Assembly: GCA_963576565.1 (NCBI GenBank) | Contig: OY755042.1 | Span: forward strand, 97,272,185 to 97,336,184 | Length of the DNA stretch: 64,000 bases | Direction: 5' to 3' | Source of the DNA: Aspidapion aeneum | Lineage: Eukaryota > Arthropoda > Insecta > Coleoptera > Brentidae | Notes under the pieces: model-generated | What the model saw: the letters and a program-made list of their open reading frames with translations, nothing else | Told to the model about the DNA's origin: nothing | Databases searched by the model: none | Shown: one piece after another, positions 37,345 through 48,084 of the stretch | Position numbering within the stretch: position 1 is the stretch's first letter | Layout of the letters: each line of letters begins with the position of its first letter | Translations under genes and position numbers: made by a program

Positions 37345-37535
37345 TCTCTTTTCCTTTTTTTGGGAGGTCGAAATAGGTGTTAGCCTAACCGTCAAATGAT
37401 CGCACGTCGAACGGATCCTATCCTGTCCAGGCACGCCCCGGTTAGGATACGTTTGCGATCAATTGACCACGGTTAGGTTATACTTACTTTATGTTAACAC
37501 CGATTTCGAGCACCCAAAAGGAGGACAGGGGAGAT
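37345..37535. mobile_element. About 190 bp hairpin MITE (family H, copy 1)
   Basis: TTTTGGGAGGTCGAAATAGG faces CGATTTCGAGCACCCAAAAG. Inside, TAGCCTAACCGTCAAATGAT faces ATCAATTGACCACGGTTAGG around the centre CCTGTCCAGGCACG. The layout and motifs (CCTAACC, TCAATTGAC, GTTAGGATACGTT) match the hairpin at 59661-59849. The right arm sequence AACACCGATTTCGA plus GGACAGGGGAG also occurs at 23.72-23.76 kb. Confidence 0.72.
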
Positions 37536-37663
37536 ATCATTTTAAAAATCCCGCCTTAATATGTGAAATTATTTATTATTTACATCCTGTAATTTCATAC
37601 TAGCTAGAAGTGGCAACATAGTACAGAACTGACCGTCTCCCCAACGCTTTGTGTCAGCGTCCA

Positions 37664-37667
<4 letters not shown>

Positions 37668-37700
<33 letters not shown>

Positions 37701-37737
37701 TATAGATATATATATATATATATATATATATAGATAT

Positions 37738-37784
<47 letters not shown>
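37668..37784. repeat. (TA)n microsatellite with GATATA interruptions
   Basis: About 115 bp of TA repeats, broken twice by a short TAGATATAGATA block. The isoleucine/tyrosine open frame over it is an artefact. Confidence 0.95.
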
Positions 37785-37787
<3 letters not shown>

Positions 37788-38287
37788 AAAAGAAAAAAAA
37801 ATTGTCTCAAAAATTATGAACTAAACTATAGATCACTGACTCTAGAAAAATATGTTAGATTCTTTATAGGTTCATTTATTTGATTTGGTTTTTACTTTTC
37901 CATTATTTCTCGCTCATATTATTAAGTTTTCTGGAATAAAAAGAAAAATATTAATAATTCCAGGAGTAGATACTGAAAATAACCAACGACTGAAATAAGC
38001 CTGGTTATTCCTGCAAAGTTCTTATTGATTTTCTCGTGTCCTAAATAAGTAAAAACGGTTTTCTAAAACCCTTTGCAGGCCACTTAACTTTGTCGGACTT
38101 CTCCCCCATATACTCGTAATAGGGTAGTGTATATACAGGATAATAGAATTATTTTATTAGTGCACCCCCCGGGATTCAGGAAAAAGGAATTTTTTCAGAT
38201 CTTTGTTAGGTACTTAATGTTGCGTGTTGCGATCTAATTTAATCCTGTAGGTTCAGTACATCCTGTTGTAAATATTTTATTCATTTG
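37785..38287. other. Unassigned stretch
   Basis: Nothing recognised. Confidence 0.35.
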
Positions 38288-39192
38288 CACCAGTATTTAC
38301 TAAAGGGTCTACAGTGCTAAGTGCTACATACAGTCCTAGGTTTAAAAGTTTACATTTTGGTTGAAGGTTTAACTTATTTTTCCCGTGAATGCAATAGTTT
38401 TTAATATTTATATAAATTGTTCATAAATACCTTGGGATATGGGTCATCTTTTTTCGTTGTAACAAAGACATTATTTCTACACAAAGGTTATAAAAATAAA
38501 AAGAATGAAATATTTTGGTTTAAAAATGGTAGCCATATTTAAACCTCCAAACGTCACTAGGAAATGTCGAATGAAAACGGTATAAGTCAGTGTGAGCTGT
38601 CTGCTATATTTTACATGTTAATTTTTTAGACAAGTTACCGACGATTAAACCGATGGTCGATTGTTTTAGTGAATGTGTAATTGAAAAGGGATTCTAATAT
38701 ATCTTTTGCTTTTTACAGTATTTAAATATTAATACGTATTTAATACAGTAATGCATCTACAGATATAGTTTTAAGTTATTTATGTATTATTTAGCTTTGA
38801 ATATTTTTGTATGTAAGTTTTTTTGTCAATCATGGATTATTTCTATTGTTTTTCAAACTTTAAAACATCCCTCAGGGGTGGTACTACAATTTGAGACTAT
38901 TTTTAGCGGGAATCCTACGACTGCACGGACTAAGTTTCCAAAAAAGGACATTTGCTTACATAATTTTTTTGTGGTTTTTCTTTATTTCTAAAGTTAATTT
39001 GAATTTATATGAGATGAAACTCACTGAGAAATGCTTACATCATATTGCACATTAGGGTGAACCAAATCTTTGCAGTTATTTGACCTGTGAGTATTAAAAA
39101 ACGCACTTAAACCGGTCGGTATCAAGTCTATAGACTTGATACTTGAACCCGTTCTACAATGCTGAGTCTTAAGGTCTTAGTAAATACTGGTG
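38288..39192 (+). mobile_element. CACCAG element, copy 3 (complete)
   Basis: A complete 905 bp copy from CACCAGTATTTACTAAAGGG to CTTAGTAAATACTGGTG, flanked by TTG on both sides (a 3 bp duplication). The interior holds a 69-codon open frame (38782-38991) containing SWIISIVFQ and SGVVLQFETIF, similar to frames in copies 1 and 2. The spelling differences between copies look random with respect to codon position by eye, so the frame is more likely incidental than coding. A 3 bp duplication with CAC-type ends would fit EnSpm/CACTA-like or PIF/Harbinger-like elements; the family is unresolved. Confidence 0.82.
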
Positions 39193-39225
39193 TTGGTGTT
39201 TTTCTAGTATAACAAATATTAGCTC

Positions 39226-39948
39226 ACACATATACTATACTATAGTAGTGTGAGCTATGGTGATCCTAATTTTTTCGAGAAAAAAAAAGTTGCTCCGATT
39301 TCAAAAATTTTTATATATCTTTGCGTTTCAGATGATTTTGAAACTTTTTTGTTGCGCCGTCTGTCTGTCTGTCTGTCTGTCTGTCTGTATGTCTGTCTGT
39401 GTGTCTGTATGTCTGTCTGTAACGACCAATGCGCATAACTCAAAAACCGCTTGGCCGATTTTAATGAAATTTGGTACCTAGGCTGGGTCTTGGGTCGAGA
39501 TGGTCCCATTTAAAAATGAACAAAATCCACCGAACACAAACCAAATAAAAGGGTGGGGGTAGATTTCAAAAATTAGAGTTTATGTGAAAATACGGCGTGT
39601 GTGATATCAAACGAAAGGTAATTGAGTCTGCAGTTAAATAAAATACATTTTAATTTATTTAAAAACAAAGGGTGGGGGTATATTTTAAAAATTAGAGTTT
39701 AAGTGAAAATATGGCGTGTGTGATATCAAACGAAAGGTAATTGAGTCCGGAGTTTAACAAAATACATTTTAGTTTTTGATTTTTTTAATGGTGGGGGTAG
39801 ATTTCAAAAATTTGAGTTTAAGTCAAAACATGGCTTGTGTGGTATCAAACAAAAGGTAATTTAGTCTGGAGTTGAATAAAATATATCTCAGTTTTTAGTT
39901 ATATTAGCTCACACTATACACTATAACTATAGTACCTAGTGTGAGCTT
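39226..39948. mobile_element. Element with terminal AGCTCACAC hairpins and an internal tandem array
   Basis: Hairpins AGCTCACAC to GTGTGAGCT lie at 39231-39256 and 39905-39946. Between them are a (CTGT)n tract (39360-39420) and a conserved-looking block, AAAACCGCTTGGCCGATTTT with ATGAAATTTGGTACC. After these come three tandem units of about 120 bp, each starting GGTGGGGGTA and containing GTGATATCAAACGAAAGG or a variant (39549, 39671, 39790). The block after the CTGT tract is of a type I know from many insect repeats. No transposase. Confidence 0.72.
39360..39420. repeat. (CTGT)n microsatellite
   Basis: About 15 CTGT units with a few variants. Frames over it give Cys-Leu-Ser-Val repeats and are artefacts. 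Confidence 0.9.
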
Positions 39949-40399
39949 AGGGGCCCATATATTGCCAGAGTATTTTTTTCAAAGAGTAATTTTTCAAAGA
40001 GGGTGTAAAATGGTACTTTTGTGCATATTCGTAATATTCCAATACTCCATGTTACCCATTTACACAATGACTGGCGTTTGATGAAAACATTCAGAAATAA
40101 AGATACGAAAATGCATTGATACCAAATTTACATAGATATGAGTTTTTGTCAACTGTGATTTGACGTGACGAATACACGAATAAAATAATATGCATGTATA
40201 AAAGTATCAGGACATTTTATCTTAAGGATAGCAAAAAGGATAGACTTATGTCCATTGATATTGCTATTTCAAATATGTGTACATCGTGCATCATAAGTTA
40301 ACTTGGGTATTGGAAAAATGCGTACTATATGGAAATAATATGCATATTATGTGTTTGAAAGAAACCAATCAGGACATTTGTTCTTAAGGACCGCGAGGA
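39949..40399. other. Unassigned stretch
   Basis: AT-rich; nothing recognised. Confidence 0.35.
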
Positions 40400-40660
40400 C
40401 TTATGTTTGCATTTGCATTTTTAAAAAATTTATGCAAAATTTATTTACAAATTGTGCAAAAATATGAGATTTTTTTTTATACAGGCCTGTACAATAACAT
40501 TTTGCACAGCATTGTGCAAAAAAAACAGTTGCACGATTGTTTAAAATTTTACAACAAATTCCATTGCACAAATCTATGCAAATTTTTTGCACAAATTGGT
40601 TTTATATCCATTTTGGAAACAAATTGTGCAAAAACAATTGTTGAAAAAAATTACAAACAT
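40400..40660. repeat. Cluster of TTGTGCAAA / TTTGCACAA words
   Basis: The 8-9 bp word TTGTGCAA, which is palindromic apart from one position, or its complement or a close variant occurs about ten times in 260 bp, in both orientations and irregularly spaced. Frames over it (for example 40401-40592 minus) are cysteine-rich artefacts. I know no family for it. Confidence 0.6.
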
Positions 40661-40869
40661 TTTTCTCTGTGTATATACTACGAATGATTTGATACTACAT
40701 TATGTAAGTGGGTTGAAAAGGGCATCTTACGTGCCTAAACACTTTCGTGGAATTGAAAAAAAATTATTTTTGACAAAAAAAAGGAATAAAGTTACGGTTA
40801 GAGTTTGCTCTCATATGTTTCATCTTCGCGATGCGCAAGTGCGACTCGAGGTAGATAAATAATTGTTCG

Positions 40870-41060
40870 ACGTGTGTTAATCGTGAACGACTTTTCGCTT
40901 TTCCGGTGTGCGTCCCGAATCATAAACGGAAAATTCATTTAACCGGACGTGCGCGACTTCAATCGTAAACGGGCAAAAAGTAACGCCGCGCGCGTCCGTT
41001 GTGCACACGGCATTAATCATGAACGTACCCTAAAACTATATGTATCGCAATGTCGTTTTG
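40870..41060. repeat. CpG-rich element end
   Basis: AATCGTGAACGACTTTTCG at 40880 and ATTAATCATGAACGTACCC at 41013 bracket a CpG-rich block with GTGCGCGACTTCAATCGTAA. Related words occur at 18990. Probably a degraded MITE; the boundaries are not certain. Confidence 0.4.
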
Positions 41061-41084
41061 AATTGTGGTTAAGTTTTAGCAGGG

Positions 41085-41460
41085 CTATCAAAACGGACGG
41101 GCCACGATCCTCTACTTTGTTGACGTCACATCGGGGGCTGATTTTTTTTTTATCGTCACGTCACGACACAGCTGATTGTCTTTAAAATATTGAAGTTGAA
41201 ATGACGGTTCATGAGTATTTGATTTTTTTTTAAATAAAGCCGGTTTTGAGATTGTTTTTGCTATATTCTTGCAGAATAATTTTTTTTATATAAATGTATG
41301 GTAATCCTTAATTTTTCAGGGCCGCTTCATTAGCTCACCCTAAAATTAAATTTAAAACAGAAGCGAATATGACAAACACAGATGATATAGTCAAATGCAT
41401 GTCAAATATAACAGTTGGCATGTGGTACATGGCGGGTAATTTGAATTCAAAATAAGGAAT
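41085..41460. repeat. Dispersed repeat, copy 1 (second copy at 52.4 kb)
   Basis: ATCAAAACGGACGGGCCACG, TTTGTTGACGTCACA, CACAGCTGATTGTC, AAATAAAGCCGGTTTTGAGA, TATATTCTTGCAGAA, CGCTTCATTAGCTCAC and GGCATGTGGTACATGGCGGG occur here and, in the same order, at 52417-53040. The second copy has about 250 extra bases before the last block. Confidence 0.78.
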
Positions 41461-42185
41461 GCTAAATCTTGAAAATTTTAAACTTTTAATCATCTTGCAT
41501 CTTTACAAAATTTTGGTGGAATATGATGATTGTGTCTGAGAATATTTCACTGAAATTTCGCGGAAATCTTTAGTGCCATTTTGAAAATATCATAAAAAAA
41601 ACGTCTGACCTCCCCAATGTAAAAGTCAGCCCCCGGAGAACAGGTGATTTTTTCAGGGTCGGGGCCTGTATTTTTTGTTGGCCTTGGTTTTAGTAACGAC
41701 ATTTGATCAGTGTCGCCCTCTATGTCCTTAATGAAAAATATAAAAGACCTCCTATTTCACACCAAATCGGGGTGTGTTTTAAGGGATTAAACGGGTATCT
41801 TTAGTCCCTAGAACTGAACTGGGAGGCTCGTTAAGGCGTCAAACAAGATCAGACATTTTTTTAATTAATTACTACTCGTCGGATGTTAAAAGTCAAAGAA
41901 GATGTTAATCTGTCAACGTAACCTGTCTTGAACTCAGACATGCGTTTGCCAAATCAAGCAACATTAAAATTAATTAAAAACTGTCGTAAATAACGTACAG
42001 AGCAAAGGCAACGGCAGTTAGAAGACCTTGGAAACATGGAAAATTATGGACAAGCTCTCAGCCTTACTTCTCCTAGGCCTGACTAAAACCTTATAGCATT
42101 TTGGTGAATAAGTTTCTATTTCTTTTTTTTTCGGAGAGGTCGAAATCAATTTAAAATAGCTTTGCTTGTCAATTTAAATAATATT
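41461..42185. other. Unassigned stretch
   Basis: The only visible relation is the word CAGTGTCGCCCTCTATGTCC at 41710, complementary to 32345. No gene. Confidence 0.35.
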
Positions 42186-42650
42186 TAATAAAATATGGTT
42201 TATCAAACAAGTTTTATGGCTAATCGGGTAAAAAGGTAGAAGAGCTGGCGTAGGTCACGGATTAGTTTGTTTGTTTTTATTTGTAATCGATCTTTTTATT
42301 GATAGATATGTATAGCAGTTTATTTTCGCCTGCTATTGTTCTGGTTTCTCTCGTATCTCGGTGGATGGCGCTTCTTGCGAAAGTTTTCACACTATTTACA
42401 CAGGAATAGAGACAAAATTAACTTCGCAAGAGTGGCACATTGACCACGCCGTGTTCTGAGGAGTCCCATAAGGACGAAACAGTTAACTGTCAACACTTAT
42501 TAGGTATCCATTAGATCTTGGACCCCCGTGAGGTTGAGCTTTCAAGCTACCCACGGAAAAATATGAGAGAAACAAAAACTCATTTTTACCCGATTAGCCA
42601 CAAAACTTTTTAAATTCACGAGTACTAAATTTAACGTTTGAAAATATGGT
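42186..42650. mobile_element. Deletion copy of the 12.7 kb foldback
   Basis: It begins ATCAAACAAGTTTTATGGCT, like the 12.7 kb copy, but after about 30 bp jumps straight to the inner segment (GAGCTGGCGTAGGTCACGG). The right arm is complete, to GATTAGCCACAAAAC. It then continues TTTTTAAATTCACGAGTAC, the empty site of the pogo-like insertion at 13458. Confidence 0.82.
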
Positions 42651-42759
42651 TTCTTGAATATATAAGGAATTTGAATTTTAATTCCTTTTAGAGGGGCGGA
42701 TATAGGAATTTCATTTGGGGGGTTATTTTTCTCGTTTGCATGATGACCAGGGGGAATAG

Positions 42760-42905
42760 GACAATTCGCCGCCGCCTACTCACCATGGCTAATTTGCCCT
42801 CAGGCCAAGTCGTACTGGCGCCGACTCGATTCGCCGCCTGCCCAACTTGCTGTCGACCCGATTTGCCTCCGGGCCAACTCGCCGCCTGCCGCCGTTGTTT
42901 CAGTT
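42760..42905. repeat. GC-rich short-motif repeat
   Basis: ATTCGCCGCC, ACTCGCCGCC and GGCCAA(G/C)TCG-type words recur every 15-25 bp in a locally GC-rich block. Not coding as far as I can see. Confidence 0.5.
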
Positions 42906-42979
42906 TGCAATTTTGACAGATGCTTAGAGTTTCAGTAAACTAAGCAATTTATAATTTTTTTATCACAAAAAAATTTTTA

Positions 42980-44080
42980 AGTGACGGATCAAAAATGGCG
43001 AAGTTTCTTATTTATGAATGGATATGCATTTATTAAATTTAAAAATTTGGGGTGTTTAGGATTACTGATTTCGATTTTTGACTTAAACTTAAAAATAATT
43101 CAAATGGAGAGTTCAAAAGGGCGGTTTTATCCATTTATGAATCGATGTGTATTAAATTTGGCACCCTGGGGTGTGTAAGGCCGCTGAAATTTATAATTAA
43201 ATTAAATTTGAAAAAAAAAAATAATGGCGGAAACTTTTCATTTATGAGCCGACAAAGTATTAATTTTGAAATTTAGGGTTGACTGTTATGATTTTATGAT
43301 TTAATAAATATGGATTTAAAAATGAAAAAGTCCATCATTTTGGATCCGCTAATTTAATTTTCCTAGGGTTTAATTCAAAAATCATTGTCAGCGACCTTTA
43401 TCACTTCAAAGTTCCAAGTTAAATACATATCGCTTAATAACAGGAAATGTTCGCCATATTGGATCGCCATTTTGACTTTTTGAAAATTTAATTTAAAACA
43501 CATACATAATCAGTTCATAAAGGAAAATATCCGCCATTTTGGATTAGCCATTTTAAAAATGGAAAGGTACGCCATTTTGGATCCGCCATTTTGATTTTTA
43601 AAATCATAATCAGCGACATTGAACATCACAAAGTTCGAAATCTAGTAGGTATCCCTTAATAAATAAAAAAGGCCGCCATTTTGGATCCGGTATTTTTTAA
43701 AAGTTTTATTCAAAAATTACTATTAGCAACCTTTAAGACGCAAAATTTATTAAATGTGGATTTTTAAATAAAACAGTCCGCCATTTTTAAGTTTAATTCA
43801 AAAGTTATAATTAGCGATCTTAAACTGCAAGTACATTGTATTTTTACATTTTATAATATAAAGAAATAAATTAATAAATAAATAAAAATCCCAAACTCTC
43901 AATTTAATACTAGTTTATAAATCGAAAACACAACCATTTTGGAGCGCCATTTTGATTTGTTTTTATGTTTAAGTCAAATATTGTATAAAGTTCCGCCAAT
44001 TTGGATCCGCCCTTTTCAATTTTATGAGTTAAAAAATATTAAATTGCATTGTCACCGAAACTCTATACACTTGTAAAATA
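42980..44080. repeat. Degenerate array with CCGCCATTTTGGATCC motif
   Basis: CGCCATTTTGGATCCGCC or variants occur at about 43452, 43531, 43568, 43671, 43780, 43930 and 43993, with ATTCAAAA(A/G)TTA-type sequence between. Spacing is irregular, about 40 to 150 bp. It looks like an old tandem array. Frames here carry no domain. Confidence 0.6.
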
Positions 44081-44530
44081 AAAAAATGGGTAGCTCATTT
44101 GCATTTTTTAAAATTTAGTTTAACAATTGTCCAATTGCAATTATTATTAAAACTATTTTGTTGTTTTAATAAGCTTTTGAAAGAGATTCCACAAGTGGGG
44201 TTATCCCATCTGACAAAAAAAAAATTTTGCGGTAGAAAAAAGCTCGTTAAAATCTAAGTGTTTTTGTTTTCCTCCAAGTCGCCACCCTGTATATTCAAAG
44301 CTAATTATTATATGTATGTAATCCTATTCAAACCTAAGTACATTAAACTTATAACTCAACCTTAACTTATTACAGCCTACCTATTGTTTTTAAACGATAC
44401 ATACCAACGAATGAAACCAAGTTGTATTTGTACTTTTTTTTCAGTCGGAACCTGGAAGAATAATGTTTAAATGTAAAGCACACTTCTCTTCTTTTATAGT
44501 CATTGGTTATATCAATTATACCAATCATAA
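44081..44530. other. Unassigned stretch
   Basis: AT-rich; nothing recognised. Confidence 0.35.
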
Positions 44531-44835
44531 CAAAAACATTTCATATAAAAAAAAGCCAAGTAAGCGAAAGTGGTATTCCGTAAAAATAATTGAGATAAAA
44601 GTAAAGCCAAGTTCTCCAATATAAATTTCAAAATGAATGGTTCTTACTAGTTTGGAAATGTTTTTCTAAACTTTGTTATTCCAGCCAAACTTCTTTTCGT
44701 TCAATTTAGCACTGTGCCTAAGAGTCATTTGCAGCCATTTTGAAATTTGTATTGGAGAACTTGGCTATACTTTTATCTCAATTATTTTTACGGAATACCA
44801 CTTTCGCGTACTTTTTTTTACATGAAATGTTTTTG
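44531..44835. mobile_element. 305 bp inverted-repeat MITE
   Basis: CAAAAACATTTCATATAAAA faces TACATGAAATGTTTTTG, and TACGCGAAAGTGGTATTCCG-type ends face each other (44567 and 44795). GAGATAAAAGTAAAGCCAAG on the left has its complement, CTTGGCTATACTTTTATCTC, on the right. The inner AGCACTGTGCCTAAGAGTCA block is shared with the partial copy at 21955. Confidence 0.82.
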
Positions 44836-44934
44836 TTTGATTCCGCTGCTTTTTTAAAGGATTTGGATAATATTTAAGTTTTAAAGTAGTAAAATATGCG
44901 GGATATTGTTTAAAACTTTTGCAATGCCTTATTA

Positions 44935-45565
44935 AAAATGTTGAGGTTTTTTTATATTTTCCTGTGGTTTTATCATAGTTCCTATCAGTCTTCCAAAGCT
45001 CAGCTCTCTAGCGTTTCTGGAAGTGAACAATGCTAATTTACATAACTTTACATTTATAGGGGAGGGAAGTTAATTAACCTTTGGGGTTTTTTTAAATTTC
45101 TTTTATAGTTTTATCATAGTTCCTATCGGCCTTCCAAAGCTCAGCCCTCGAGCGTTTCTAGAAGTAGACAATGTTATTTTTACACACCTTTACATTTATA
45201 GGGGAGGAAAGTAAATTGGAATTTTGGGGTGTTTTAATTTTTTTCTATAGTTTTATTATAGTTACTACACCCTTCCAAAGCTCAGCTCTCTAGCGTGTCC
45301 GGAAGTGGGCAATGTTACTTTTACATTACTTTACATTTATAGGGGAGGAAAGTAAAGTATAATTTTGGGTTTTTTTTTAATAGTTTTATCATAGTTGCTA
45401 TCAGTCTACCATTTCTGGAAGTGGGCAATGTTACTTTAACATAACTTTACATGTATAGGGGAGGGGAGTTAATTTTAATTTTGGGGTTTTTTGATTTTTT
45501 CCAGGGGTTTGGTCATAATTTCTATCAGTCTGCCAAATTTCAGCTTTGTAGCATGTCTGGAACTA
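44935..45565. repeat. Tandem array, about five units of 115-145 bp
   Basis: Each unit has TTTTATCATAGTT, CTTCCAAAGCTCAGC, GTTTCTGGAAGTG and CTTTACATTTATAGGGGAGG in order. The GGAAGTG landmark falls at about 45020, 45155, 45300, 45418 and 45555. Non-coding. Confidence 0.82.
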
Positions 45566-46410
45566 CAGTAGAATGTGCTGAGTGACAATTTCGACGTTTT
45601 TTGAAATTTCGTAACTACTTTACTACTTTATGGAATTCCATGAACCTTGAAGGGATTGTTAACTCCATGAAGATCTACGACTGTGCAAAGTTTGAGATTC
45701 ATAGCTCATTCCAAATTAGAGTTTTAGATAGGTCAAGTATCGGCTGAAATGTTTCAAGAAAAGAAGGTACGGCGCGCGAACTTGGCGAGGCACTGCCGTG
45801 CCCTCAGATGAATATATAAAAATCACTTTCAAGAATGTCCGCAGAGGTAAAAATTGGACGTTTTACTAAAATTAAGCTATTTACGAAAAAAATAGACCGA
45901 TGTACTGTGGACTATTAAAAAAGTGGTTTTCAGTTGCAAAGGAAACTCCATTAACGTTAAAATTTTCCAAGGTGGGGAACCCATTCCCTTTTCCTTTTAT
46001 GCCAGTGAGCAGTGCTGCGTCAGGACGAGCGAGAGGGTAGTCTAGACTGGAATGGGGCTGGAGGGAATGGTTTGCAACCCCCCCTTTCCACCCCTCTCTC
46101 GTCCTGCTGCTCCGTATTCAGTCAGCCACCCCGGCAGTCGATATAGTAGGAGGAGGCGGTTTTACTGCGGTTTCAGAAATAACAAAAGGTGTATAAAAAA
46201 TGCCTCAATGATACTTGTATTGATAGTGGAAAGGTTTTTAGCTTTTGAAAAAAAAAACATTTAACCATTAATTTTAATAAAAAAGGTAGTTATTTTTAAT
46301 GCATTCTTTGTTTTATGTTTTAAACAATATGGAAACTTTTCCAAGCCAAGGTATAATAGATTCTTGTCGCTTTTACCAACTTTCGTAATACTGTCGGTAA
46401 TGTCGGTTTA
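45566..46410. other. Unassigned stretch
   Basis: No recognisable gene. The frame at 46052-46264 is Pro/Arg-rich over a C-rich patch and has no family signature. Confidence 0.35.
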
Positions 46411-46414
46411 GAAC

Positions 46415-47400
46415 CCCTATTCTCCACCTCCTTCGAGCCTGACAATCATCTTCAGTCAGGTTTTTTTTTATTGACCTTTGGGTTGCCATTCCGGTTTAGG
46501 ACGTCCTCTTTTTCTGCGCCCTATTGTTTGCCATTCTAGGACCTGCTTTGGTAATCTGTCGTCGTTCATCCGTTGTACATGGCCGTACCATATCAGTTGT
46601 CTTTTAGTGATGTAATCCGTTATGCTTCTCTCGATTCCCATTCTTTCTTTTATGGTCTCATTTCTTATATGATCTGTTCTAGATATTCTCATTGATATTC
46701 TTCTTTCATTTATTTCGACACTTTCCATTTTTGTTTTGTATTTTTCTGATACGCGACAAGTCTGTATTCCATACAACAACGTGCTTTTCACCATTGTTAT
46801 CCTCTGCTCCATAAAATACTGTTAAGGCATCCAGTAACCTTTTTTGCTTTTACTATTCCTTTTTCCAGTTCTTTACAGTATGTTCCTGTCTTGTCAAATG
46901 TGACACCCAAGTATACATACTCATTGCATATGATATTGTTTGTCCATTGTTTATATCTCACTTGATCCGTTTCCAACATATAAGTACTGTGTTTTGTCCA
47001 CTTGTCCCACTTTTGGTATTCTTCCGTTAACTTTGTCATCATATACTCCATGTTTTTTTTTTATCATTACCTACAATTCCTTGGTCGTCAGCAAACTGTA
47101 GTGTGTATATGGTAAATCGATTGTCAAGTTCGATTCCCATACTGTGTACTTTACGTTTCCAGGTTTTTAGAGCTACTGCGATATACATTTTAAGAAGAGT
47201 TGGAGAGATACAACATCCCTCTCTTAGGTCTTTCGTGACCAGGAATTCTTTCGAAAGTCGATTTCCAATTTTAATTTTAGATTTTGACCATTTAAATAGT
47301 TTTTTATCGCTTTTATGTATTTATGATTGGTATTAGTTTGCCCTAACACTGTCTGTAATTTTTCTACTGGAGTGTTATCATGTACTTCCAACTTTCTTAC
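46415..47400 (-). pseudogene. RTE-like reverse transcriptase fragment (family B, copy 4)
   Basis: Minus-strand order: YDNTPVEKLQTVLG-like end of the A box (about 47385), a segment ending in GCCISPTLLKMYIAVALKTW (about 47215), then TIYTLQFADDQGIVGN (about 47085, FADD intact). After that come YVYLGVTFDKTGTYCKELEK, CLNSILWSRG, STLLYGIQTCRVSEKYKTKM, SRTDHIRNETIKERMGIERS and QLIWYGHVQRMNDDRLPKQV. At least two frameshifts separate the frames at 46797-47051 and 46468-46812. It lies about 1.3 kb upstream of the EcR-A exon. Confidence 0.85.
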
Positions 47401-47604
47401 TTCGTATGTATATTATGAAGGTTTTTTGTATGAAAATCATTCTTTGGATAGTAGTCAATTTTAAGAAATAAAACTAAAAAAATATATTTAATTTAAAAAA
47501 AAATGGTTTTTAGAAAATGCTTACATACGACTTTCACATTTGTACAAAACATTTTACTGTGATTTCAATATTTACCCAACCTAATCTACTCTAACTTAAT
47601 TATA

Positions 47605-47735
47605 TCTGACGAGGCGTGACCTACGCAGGTCAGGTCAGATAAAATTAGGTTAGGCTAGGATAATTAATGATTAATTGGGTTAAGTTTGGCTAGATCAGGT
47701 CAGGTTAAGTCAGATCAGGTTACATAATTAGATTG
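47605..47735. promoter_or_regulatory. Distal cluster of AGGTCA half-sites
   Basis: TGACCT at 47617, AGGTCA at 47627, an overlapping AGGTCA at 47632 and AGGTCA at 47698 sit in a run of AGGTTAGG/CAGGTTAAG-like words. TGACCT and AGGTCA with four bases between them form an everted repeat (ER4). This may be receptor-binding sequence about 1 kb upstream of the EcR-A start, or a simple GGTTAGGT-type repeat that happens to contain the word. The second reading is a real alternative here, unlike in the proximal cluster. Confidence 0.4.
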
Positions 47736-47829
47736 TGCAATTTATACTGGAATCCTTTCTCTGTAATACATTCCCGAATAACAATTAAAAGACGGTTCCG
47801 TCAAAGCCAGCTTTTCCAAATAATAAACA

Positions 47830-48075
47830 TTTGAGAGATAGCGGGCAGCTGAGGTTTAAATACACATGCGCCATTAAATACATAAACCAAAATATTTTAT
47901 TTTTTTAAAATTTACATTTAACAACCAAAAATAGTATATTAAAAGTTATTAATTAACAATTATAAAAATATTAAAAACTATTGCATTCAAGCAAAAAATC
48001 AGTTAAACCTTCTTTAAAATATATACCGATTGGGACTAAGTCAATAGACTTAATATTTGGCATTCTTTAATAAAT
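47830..48075. mobile_element. CACCAG element, copy 4 (internal fragment)
   Basis: GATAGCGGGCAGCTGAGG, AACCAAAATATTTTATT, AAACTATTGCATTCAAGC and AGTTAAACCTT follow the order of copies 1-3 in the minus orientation. Both termini are missing. It lies upstream of EcR-A. Confidence 0.6.
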
Positions 48076-48084
48076 TGTGCAGTC

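Noticed and set aside
37569..37787. Ile/Tyr-repeat open frame
   Set aside because: It is only the translation of a TA/GATA microsatellite.
39255..39509. Cysteine/serine-repeat and Arg/Gln-repeat frames on both strands
   Set aside because: Both are readings of the (CTGT)n tract and flanks; no start context or conservation argument.
46052..46264. Possible small protein gene
   Set aside because: Pro/Arg-rich translation of a C-rich patch without motif or neighbouring signals.
47590..47735. Insect telomere-like (TTAGG) sequence
   Set aside because: Words such as AGGTTAGG occur, but there is no perfect TTAGG tandem run, so it is not a telomeric repeat.
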